Source of the DNA: Deltaproteobacteria bacterium | Lineage (GTDB): Bacteria > Desulfobacterota_B > Binatia > UBA9968 | Reading direction: 5' to 3' | DNA length: 11,406 nt | NCBI GenBank assembly: GCA_005879255.1 | Contig: VBKY01000279.1 | Span: 1 to 11,406 of the forward strand | In this document: piece by piece, positions 6,664 through 11,406 of the stretch | Numbering within the stretch: position 1 is the first letter of the stretch | Layout: each line of letters opens with the position of its first letter | Translations under genes and position numbers: made by a program | Notes under the pieces: model-generated | The model's database searches: none | Told to the model about the DNA's origin: nothing | The model's input: the letters and a program-made list of their open reading frames with translations, nothing else

Positions 6664-8352
6664 ATGTACGATCTCATACTTAAAGGTGGCAGGATTTGCG
6701 ACGGTTCCGGCATGCCGAGTTATCATGGCGACGTCGGCGTAAAGGACGGCAAGATCGTCGAAATCGGCCGGCTTAACGGCGCCGCCAAAAAAACGCTCAA
6801 CGTTGACGGATTGGCCGTCGCGCCGGGCTTCATCGATCCACACACACATCTCGACGCTCAGTTGCTTTGGGATCCGCTCGGCACATCTTCTTGCTTCCAC
6901 GGCGTGACGACGGCGGTGCTCGGCAATTGCGGATTGAGCTTGGCGCCGGCGAAACCGGAGGATCGCGAGGCGGTGATCAAAAGCTTCGTGCGCGTCGAAG
7001 CGATCAGCCGGCGTGTGCTCGAAGAAGGCGTTCAATGGAAATGGACTTCCACGAGCGAGTATCGTGACGTTCTCGGCGCCCGGCTGGGTATCAACGCGGC
7101 GACTTTGATCGGCCATATTGCTGTGCGGCATTACGTGATGGGTGAAGACGCCGTCGAACGCCAAGCGACGTCGGAAGAAATCGCCAAGATGAAGGAGCTC
7201 GTGCGGCACGGGATGGAGGCAGGCGCCGTGGGTTTCTCCACTAACCAGAATCCGCGTCACATTCGCGAAGATAAAAAGCCCGTGGCTAGCCGCCTCGCAT
7301 CCGACGAGGAGCTTGGGTCGCTGCTGGATGTTTTGGGTGAGATGAATGCCGGCGTGGTGCAGTTAAGCGGCGGTGGCGCCGATTCGCGTGGGCGCATCGC
7401 CTATGCCGCGCAAATGGCGCGCCGGACGGGAAGACCGGTTCTATGGCAGAGCATCAGCCATAGTTGGAGCCGGCCCAATCATTGGCAGGAGATGCTTGCC
7501 AACACCCAGCGGGTTTTCAAAGAAGAAGGGCTGCCGATTTTCGCGATGACTCAAGCCAAGCCGTTTCAAAACCGTTATACCTTGCGTGATGCACAGTGTT
7601 TCGACGAATTTCCCACCTGGAAATCCGCGATGTTTAATCCGGTCCCAGTGCGGAAGCAGATGTTCGCTGATCTCGAACTCCGAAAGAAACTCCGCGCGGA
7701 AGCGATCGAAGATCAATCCCCGTCGGTTTTTCCCAGACGATGGGACGTTATCTTTGTCGATCACGTCAAGCTGGCAAAAAATAAATCGCTAGAAAGAAAA
7801 TCTGTCGAAGACGTGGCCAGAGCGCAAGGGAAAGATGGCCTCGATTGCTTCTTGGATCTATCGCTCGAAGAAGATCTTGAAACCCGCTTTGTGCATACCA
7901 ACACTCAGGGCGATCCAAACGCGGTATGTGAAATTCTCAAGCATCCCGCAGTAATGATCGGCCAGTCCGACGCCGGCGCGCATATGGGATACGACGCACG
8001 ATTTGGATACTCGACGGCATTTCTCGGCTGCTGGGTGCGCGACTACGGCATTATGGGTTTGGAAGAAGCAGTTTCAAAATTAACTTTCCGCGTCGCATCG
8101 ATTTTCGGTCTCAGCGATCGCGGCTTGCTCAGGTCCGGCCTGGCGGCCGACATCGCCGTCTTCGATCCCGCTACCGTGAACACATTGGAGCCAGAGTACG
8201 TGCAGGATTTGCCCGGCAACGAAACAAGGATGATCCAGAAGGCTGTTGGAGTGCCGCACACAGTCGTCAACGGCGAAGTCGTCATTGAAAACGGCGCGCC
8301 GACCGGCTCGTATCCGGGTAAAGTGCTGCGACCGTCGGCGTGGAAGAGTTAA
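6664..8352 (+). CDS. N-acyl-D-amino-acid deacylase-like amidohydrolase (COG3653 type)
   Basis: This 562-residue cytoplasmic metal-dependent hydrolase belongs to the amidohydrolase superfamily and is closest in motif to D-aminoacylases, which release D-amino acids from N-acyl-D-amino acids. The N-terminal beta-sandwich strand DLILKGGRICDGSG (3-16) and APGFIDPHTHLD (53-64) give the metal-binding pair H60/H62. GNCGLSLAP (87-95) gives C89, at the same 29-residue distance as His67 to Cys96 in Alcaligenes D-aminoacylase. ISH (264-266) gives H266 and QSDAGAH (434-440) the catalytic Asp436. The C-terminus GLAADIAVFDPATV (492-505) closes the beta-sandwich. The THxR motif that supplies another metal ligand is replaced by QLSGGG (233-238). 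It is about 80 residues longer than classical D-aminoacylases, with extra sequence around 290-410. Substrate class is therefore uncertain; the superfamily call is firm. Confidence 0.88.
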   Translation: MYDLILKGGRICDGSGMPSYHGDVGVKDGKIVEIGRLNGAAKKTLNVDGLAVAPGFIDPHTHLDAQLLWDPLGTSSCFHGVTTAVLGNCGLSLAPAKPEDREAVIKSFVRVEAISRRVLEEGVQWKWTSTSEYRDVLGARLGINAATLIGHIAVRHYVMGEDAVERQATSEEIAKMKELVRHGMEAGAVGFSTNQNPRHIREDKKPVASRLASDEELGSLLDVLGEMNAGVVQLSGGGADSRGRIAYAAQMARRTGRPVLWQSISHSWSRPNHWQEMLANTQRVFKEEGLPIFAMTQAKPFQNRYTLRDAQCFDEFPTWKSAMFNPVPVRKQMFADLELRKKLRAEAIEDQSPSVFPRRWDVIFVDHVKLAKNKSLERKSVEDVARAQGKDGLDCFLDLSLEEDLETRFVHTNTQGDPNAVCEILKHPAVMIGQSDAGAHMGYDARFGYSTAFLGCWVRDYGIMGLEEAVSKLTFRVASIFGLSDRGLLRSGLAADIAVFDPATVNTLEPEYVQDLPGNETRMIQKAVGVPHTVVNGEVVIENGAPTGSYPGKVLRPSAWKS

Positions 8353-8357
8353 TTTAC

Positions 8358-8421
8358 CTGGAGTGATGGAGTGCTGCAATCTTGGAATAATGGAGCGGTG
8401 GAGTACTGGAGTAATGGGTAA
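8358..8421 (+). repeat. Degenerate 8-bp tandem repeat, about eight units
   Basis: Eight consecutive octamers can be read without gaps: CTGGAGTG, ATGGAGTG, CTGCAATC, TTGGAATA, ATGGAGCG, GTGGAGTA, CTGGAGTA and ATGGGTAA. The consensus is NTGGAGTA. Six of the eight contain GGAG or GGAA, and three begin with ATG. The array starts five bases after the deacylase stop and runs across all plausible starts of the next gene, so its units supply both Shine-Dalgarno-like GGAG and the start codon. Period and unit calls are direct readings; origin and function are unknown. Confidence 0.75.
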
Positions 8422-9460
8422 TCGGAATTTAGCGCGGTCTTTAAAAGTCGTAAGGGCTATTGGTTGTATTGTTTTTTTAGTTTTCGTCGTTGACGTGAAG
8501 AGCGACATCCACGCTCAAGCGAACTTCTACAGCGGTAAAACGATTACTGTCATTGTTGGTTCAGCGCCAGGCGGGCTTTATGATCTCTGGGGGAGGCTCT
8601 TCGCCCGTACGATGGGAAAGTACATTCCTGGCAATCCCAACATGCTCGTGCAGAATATGCCGGGCGCCGGTTCGTTGGTTGCGGGCAACTATCTTTTCGG
8701 CGTCGCCAAGCCGGATGGGCTGACCATTGGCATGTTTCAGACACATTTGTATTTATTACAGCTGGTCGGCAACGAAGAGGTCAAGTTCGACGTGCGCAAG
8801 TTCAACTGGCTCGGGTCGCAAGAAAAGGGCCAGATGATGCTCTACATCCGTGCCGATTCTCCGTACAAATCGGTCGATGACATCATTAAAGCCAAAGAGC
8901 CGCCGAAATGCGGCGGATCGGGGCCCTCGGATCAGACTGCGCTACTGACCCGGCTTTTGGAGGAAACTGTGGGTGCAAAATTCGTCAGAGTGTTAGGCTA
9001 CAAAGGCGGTAGCGAAGTCGACGTCGCGATGGAGCGCGGTGAAGTAACTTGCCGCGCGACGAGAATTACGGTGCATTTCAGCCGGGAACCATTCCTGACT
9101 TGGGAGAAAAAAGGCTTCGATCGCCATCTGATGCAGGCCGGAACAAAGCGAGACTCGCGGCTGGGCGACGTGCCGACGATCTTCGAACTGATGGACAAAT
9201 ACAAAACTTCTGAAGTAGGACGGCGTTTGGCGCGGGTCATTTTAGCGGGAGATGAGCTGGGCCGGCCGATGGTCGCTCCCCCGGGTGTTCCCGCGGATCG
9301 GGTAAAGATTTTGCGCGATGCCTACAACCAATCCTTGAGAGATCCCGATCTGGTCGCCGAGGTCAATAGATCCAAACTGGATATGGAATCCTCAACTGGC
9401 GAGGAGATCCAAAGTCTGTACAAAGAACTCATGACTCAACCCCGTGAGGTCATCGAGTGA
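8414..9460 (+). CDS. Bug/TctC-type tripartite tricarboxylate transporter substrate-binding protein
   Basis: The 348-residue exported protein belongs to the Bug/TctC family of periplasmic binding proteins for carboxylates and related compounds. It has a signal peptide (hydrophobic core about 13-27, likely cut after A34-Q-A36). The mature N-terminus FYSGKTITVIVGSAPGGLYD (38-57) and GNPNMLVQNMPGAGSLVA (73-90) with AKPDGLTIGMF (98-108) are the ligand-loop signatures of the family. PMVAPPGVPADRVKILRDAY near the C-terminus is also typical. The ATG at 8414 is chosen as the one just before the signal peptide; ATGs at 8390 and 8366 are in frame but lie in the repeat array, and frame extension to 8246 overlaps the deacylase. 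GGAG 8400-8403 is ten bases upstream. No TctA/TctB membrane subunits are present, so it is an orphan here. Probably co-transcribed with the deacylase, 61 bp upstream. Confidence 0.9.
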   Translation: MGNRNLARSLKVVRAIGCIVFLVFVVDVKSDIHAQANFYSGKTITVIVGSAPGGLYDLWGRLFARTMGKYIPGNPNMLVQNMPGAGSLVAGNYLFGVAKPDGLTIGMFQTHLYLLQLVGNEEVKFDVRKFNWLGSQEKGQMMLYIRADSPYKSVDDIIKAKEPPKCGGSGPSDQTALLTRLLEETVGAKFVRVLGYKGGSEVDVAMERGEVTCRATRITVHFSREPFLTWEKKGFDRHLMQAGTKRDSRLGDVPTIFELMDKYKTSEVGRRLARVILAGDELGRPMVAPPGVPADRVKILRDAYNQSLRDPDLVAEVNRSKLDMESSTGEEIQSLYKELMTQPREVIE

Positions 9461-9670
9461 GTAAAAAAAATTGATGAGAATTGACGTCAAGAACATCTAA
9501 GTTACAGGCTTTCTAAAAATTGGCAAAAACATCCGCCGCGACCGCATGAACTCAGTATTTTCGGCCGCCAGTAAAACAATCAAACCCTAAAGTTCAGATT
9601 CTGCCTGCTCACTTTGCTTTTTCAAAAAGCCGATTAAAATTGCCCGTCAGTCATTTCTCCCACCCCTGTC

Positions 9671-9696
9671 ACAATTTCACGCACAGCTGAAATTGT
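9671..9696. promoter_or_regulatory. Perfect 9-bp inverted repeat, possible operator or leader hairpin
   Basis: ACAATTTCA (9671-9679) and TGAAATTGT (9688-9696) are exact reverse complements separated by eight bases. The centre-to-centre distance is 17 bp, near one and a half helical turns. The right arm overlaps a possible -35 TTGTTA. No T-run follows, so it does not look like a terminator. A dimeric regulator site is the most natural reading, but no regulator family was recognised from the half-site. Confidence 0.5.
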
Positions 9697-9721
9697 TAGA
9701 TTCATTATAAGCTTCTAAGAT
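9693..9721 (+). promoter_or_regulatory. Candidate sigma-70 promoter for the small secreted-protein genes
   Basis: TTGTTA (9693-9698) and TAAGAT (9716-9721) are separated by 17 bp, each matching the consensus at four of six bases. An alternative -10 is TATAAG (9706-9711, five of six) without a recognisable -35; in that case the inverted repeat at 9671-9696 would lie over the -35 region. Either way the start of transcription would be roughly 60 to 80 bases before the first small gene. Confidence 0.3.
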
Positions 9722-9791
9722 ATCGGCATTTTTTCCATGGGCACGCGCCTTGCCTATTGATAATAGGAGTATTCGTGAAAGGAGATAAATC

Positions 9792-10085
9792 ATGAATCGC
9801 AAAATAAACGGTTTGATTTTTGGCAGTTTCATTCTTGGTTCGTTGGCGATTTCAACGGGTCCCGCAATGGCCAGGGATTACTGGCACTGGTCTGAGCGCG
9901 AACAGCGATGGGATCGACGAGCTGAGTTACGAAGCGAGTACAGAGACTTAGAACAAGCAAGACGTCAACTAGAAGACGACCTTCGCCACGGGGCAAGTCG
10001 ACGCAGAATCGCGCGGGATGAGGCACGGATTAGAGACATTGAACTTGCCATTCGCGAAGATCGAAGACAGTTAAGCAGACGGTAA
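9792..10085 (+). CDS. Small secreted charged helical protein (paralogue 1), function unknown
   Basis: The 97-residue product has a clear Sec signal peptide: MNRK, a hydrophobic core at about 7-22, and a likely cut after A25-M-A27. The mature part starts with an aromatic stretch DYWHW (29-33). From about 38 to the end it is almost all Arg, Glu, Asp, Gln and Leu with the spacing of a long amphipathic helix or coiled coil. The segment DLRHGASRRRIARD (63-76) matches DLRQGAGPDEIARD in the next gene, so the two are related. AAAGGAG (9778-9784) lies seven bases before the ATG. No Cys, lipobox, or Spy/CpxP LTxxQ motif was seen. It is probably periplasmic or extracytoplasmic; a helical scaffold or stress protein is possible but unproven. 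I do not recognise a named family. Confidence 0.8.
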   Translation: MNRKINGLIFGSFILGSLAISTGPAMARDYWHWSEREQRWDRRAELRSEYRDLEQARRQLEDDLRHGASRRRIARDEARIRDIELAIREDRRQLSRR

Positions 10086-10104
10086 ACCAACATGGCGAAT
10101 GCCC

Positions 10105-10127
10105 GGCTGTATGTTCTACATGCGGCC
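10105..10127 (+). other. Ten-pair RNA hairpin between the two small genes
   Basis: In the 93-bp spacer, GGCTGTATGT (10105-10114) can pair along its whole length with ACATGCGGCC (10118-10127) around the loop TCT, using eight Watson-Crick pairs and two G-U pairs. The G-U pairs form only in the plus-strand transcript, which favours an RNA role on this strand. No T-run follows, so it is not an intrinsic terminator. A processing, stability or translation-control element between co-transcribed genes is a plausible inference. Confidence 0.45.
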
Positions 10128-10178
10128 AGAGCGGAAACGTGCTGGTCACAATGATTAAATTTACAAGAGGAGGGATTC

Positions 10179-10529
10179 ATGAAACTTAATCGAACCAGAT
10201 CGGTGGTACTGGGAGGGATGTTAGCCGGATCGTTGATTGCGGTCGTGCCTGTTCACGCCGACGATGATAGTTGGTGGCGTGGTTGGTGGAATAGGGGCGA
10301 AATAAGACAGGATCGGCAAGAGGTCGAAAGTGATAAGAGAGAGCTCCGCCAAGACCGAAAGGAACTGCTTAACGACAGACGCGAGCTACGACGCGACCTC
10401 CGCCAAGGGGCGGGTCCCGACGAAATCGCCCGTGATCTCCGAGAGCTGCGCGACGATCGAGGGGAGCTCCGTAAGGATCGACAAGAACTGAAACAAGATC
10501 GGCGAGAGCTTCAACGCGACCGACGCTAA
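10179..10529 (+). CDS. Small secreted heptad-repeat charged protein (paralogue 2), function unknown
   Basis: The 116-residue product has a Sec signal peptide (MKLNRTR, hydrophobic core about 9-24, likely cut after V25-H-A27), then an acidic and Trp-rich start DDDSWWRGWW (28-37). Residues 43-116 are a near-perfect seven-residue repeat of the form x-x-D-R-x-E-L (for example RQDRKEL 57-63, LNDRREL 64-70, RDDRGEL 91-97, RKDRQEL 98-104, KQDRREL 105-111). The pattern is broken once by a Gly/Pro hinge QGAGPDEI (76-83) that shifts the phase by one residue. Such a pattern gives a highly charged single helix or coiled coil. AGGAGG (10168-10173) lies five bases before the ATG, a strong ribosome site. 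The core DLRQGAGPDEIARD (73-86) and the placement of the signal cut at residue 27 match the preceding gene. A terminator follows 14 bp after the stop. Function unknown. Confidence 0.85.
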   Translation: MKLNRTRSVVLGGMLAGSLIAVVPVHADDDSWWRGWWNRGEIRQDRQEVESDKRELRQDRKELLNDRRELRRDLRQGAGPDEIARDLRELRDDRGELRKDRQELKQDRRELQRDRR

Positions 10530-10543
10530 CAAAATAATAACCA

Positions 10544-10582
10544 GGGCCCGGCCGTCATTTTCGGCGGTCGGGCCCGTCTTTT
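10544..10582 (+). terminator. Rho-independent terminator after the small secreted-protein genes
   Basis: GGGCCCGGCCG (10544-10554) pairs with CGGTCGGGCCC (10565-10575), eleven pairs including one G-U, around a ten-base loop, and is followed by GTCTTTT (10576-10582). It starts 14 bp after the stop at 10529. On the minus strand the same stem is followed by a T-rich stretch (TTATTATTTT), so it may also stop the convergent molybdenum-hydroxylase transcript that ends at 10691. Confidence 0.9.
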
Positions 10583-10690
10583 GGAACTCATCAAAACTTC
10601 AACAATAATCAAACGAAGTCTAAATCCACAATTCCGTCTGCCTTTTCGTTCCACAAAAAATCTAAATCTTCTCACCTTCGGGGAATTTGA

Positions 10691-11406
10691 TTATAACAAC
10701 GCGGTCTTAACGCGATCCGGCGTGAACGGGACCGTGCGAAGCCGGATGCCGGTGGCGTTGAAGATCGCATTCGCTATCGCGGGCGCTATCGGGCTCGTGG
10801 TGGCTTCGCCGGCGCCGACCGCAGGTTGATCGGGGCGGTTGATCAGTTCGATGACGACTTCGGGAATCTCGGGAAATCTCAGGATCGGATAGAGAGTCCA
10901 ATCGAGGCTGGTCACCATCGAGCGATCGAACTTCACTTCTTCTTTGAGCGTGCGGCTGGTTGCTTGAATGGCGTTACCCTCGATCTGATTCCTTAAGCCG
11001 TCAGGATTGATAATTAGTCCACAATCATGGGCGACAACGACACGCTTCACTCGAACCTCGCCGTCCGCCGGATTCACGTCAACTTCCGCGACTGCGGCAA
11101 CGTAGGCTTCGGTCCGGTCATATTGCACGAATGCCACGCCGTGACCGGTCTTCAAACTCGCCACTTGCGGCGACTTACGATTCGACCAATCGGCGCGCTT
11201 GGCTACCGCTTCTAGCACCGCGCGGGCGCGCGTGTCGCTCAGGTGGCGCAGGCGAAACTCGACGGGATCGGCGCCCGTACCGAAAGCCAGTTCATCCATA
11301 AACGATTCATTAGCAAAAGTATTCTGCGGTGAGCCGAGGCCGCGCAGGGCGGAGGCTCTCAGTGGGCTCGAGCTCAGCCAATGGACGATCACGCGGTTGT
11401 TCTTGA
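10691..11406 (-). CDS. Xanthine dehydrogenase family molybdopterin-binding subunit, C-terminal part
   Basis: The reading frame is open through the right edge of the window, so 238 residues of the C-terminal part are seen; the GTG at 11392 is an internal valine codon, not a start. The fragment carries RGLGSPQNTFANESFMDELA, the conserved segment of large subunits of molybdenum hydroxylases (xanthine dehydrogenase, aldehyde oxidase, isoquinoline 1-oxidoreductase IorB). It also has GADPVEFRLRHL, AEVDVNPADGEVRVKRVVVAHDCG and GAGEATTSPIAPAIANAIFNATG. The GAGE motif holds the catalytic Glu of this family near the molybdenum. These enzymes hydroxylate aldehydes, purines or N-heterocycles and work with FeS and sometimes FAD subunits that would lie beyond the edge. 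The IorB-type single-protein form is the closest in wording of motifs, but the substrate cannot be told. The gene converges on the small secreted-protein unit. Confidence 0.9.
   Translation of the reverse strand, partial: KNNRVIVHWLSSSPLRASALRGLGSPQNTFANESFMDELAFGTGADPVEFRLRHLSDTRARAVLEAVAKRADWSNRKSPQVASLKTGHGVAFVQYDRTEAYVAAVAEVDVNPADGEVRVKRVVVAHDCGLIINPDGLRNQIEGNAIQATSRTLKEEVKFDRSMVTSLDWTLYPILRFPEIPEVVIELINRPDQPAVGAGEATTSPIAPAIANAIFNATGIRLRTVPFTPDRVKTALL

Larger units (their letters stand above)
9461..9791. other. AT-richer intergenic leader with an inverted repeat and no gene
   Basis: These 331 bp hold no convincing gene. The region is visibly richer in A and T than the coding sequence on both sides. 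It contains GCTTTTTCAAAAAGC (9616-9630), too tight for a good terminator; a perfect inverted repeat at 9671-9696; a candidate promoter at 9693-9721; a small inverted repeat CCTATT-GAT-AATAGG (9753-9767); and a possible seven-codon leader frame from GTG 9775 to TGA 9795. It most likely carries the promoter and 5' leader of the two small secreted-protein genes. No tRNA or recognised riboswitch was seen. Confidence 0.6.

Noticed and set aside
6544..7260. Long minus-strand open frame (238 codons) opposite the start of the deacylase
   Set aside because: It covers the divergent spacer and the first third of a well-supported amidohydrolase gene. Its translation has no recognisable domain and an Arg/His/Ala-rich composition typical of antisense frames in GC-rich genes.
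8246..8413. N-terminal extension of the Bug-type binding protein into the deacylase gene
   Set aside because: The extension reads the end of the deacylase out of frame and then the octamer repeat, giving Cys/Arg-rich sequence ahead of a clear signal peptide. The start at 8414 is better.
9616..9630. GCTTTTTCAAAAAGC as a terminator of the Bug-type gene
   Set aside because: The palindrome has almost no loop, the stem is mostly A-T, and no T-run follows. It lies about 155 bases after the stop, so it is not convincing.
10300..10529. Repetitive coding sequence in the second small gene as a possible CRISPR or DNA repeat array
   Set aside because: The repetition is at the protein level (seven-residue units) with variable codons. 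There are no identical repeats separated by unique spacers.
10583..10690. Possible small gene in the spacer before the molybdenum-hydroxylase stop
   Set aside because: A plus-strand frame starting at 10581 runs through the terminator T-tract and into antisense of the hydroxylase gene. It has no ribosome site, and the spacer is simply AT-rich.

Overview
The window looks like ordinary chromosome from an uncultured, moderately GC-rich Gram-negative-type bacterium. The evidence is the gene style: Sec or Tat signal peptides on binding proteins, a Bug/TctC-type binding protein, a MmgE/PrpD enzyme, a COG3653-type deacylase and a molybdenum hydroxylase. This mix is common in soil and sediment lineages related to Desulfobacterota, Methylomirabilota, Tectomicrobia or Proteobacteria. 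That placement is inference; no rRNA or marker gene is present. No phage, transposase, integrase or CRISPR array was seen.

Layout, left to right. Positions 2-160 (+) hold the end of a VOC/glyoxalase-fold gene. It is followed after 11 bp by a CapA-type metallophosphatase-like gene (172-1536, +). That gene converges, with an 11-bp overlap of the 3' ends, on a four-gene leftward operon. Read in its own direction, the operon is: MmgE/PrpD family enzyme (6514-5159), dipeptide-type ABC binding protein (5138-3456), DppB-like permease (3380-2406) and DppC-like permease (2395-1526). No ATPase gene is present. A 149-bp divergent spacer separates the operon from a rightward pair: an N-acyl-D-amino-acid deacylase-like amidohydrolase (6664-8352) and a Bug/TctC-type binding protein (8414-9460). 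The two are joined by a degenerate 8-bp tandem repeat.

After a 331-bp AT-richer spacer with an inverted repeat and a possible promoter come two small secreted, highly charged helical proteins (9792-10085 and 10179-10529). They share a core motif and look like diverged tandem duplicates. A strong rho-independent terminator (10544-10582) ends this unit. The right edge (10691-11406, -) is the C-terminal part of a xanthine-dehydrogenase-family molybdopterin-binding subunit running off the window.

How it may work together: the left and central genes read as a scavenging and catabolism locus. One binding protein plus two permeases imports a peptide-like or organic-acid compound. A MmgE/PrpD enzyme (dehydratase, isomerase or epimerase family) and a metal-dependent deacylase may process it. 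The least explained part is the pair of small secreted coiled-coil-like proteins with their own leader, hairpins and terminator.
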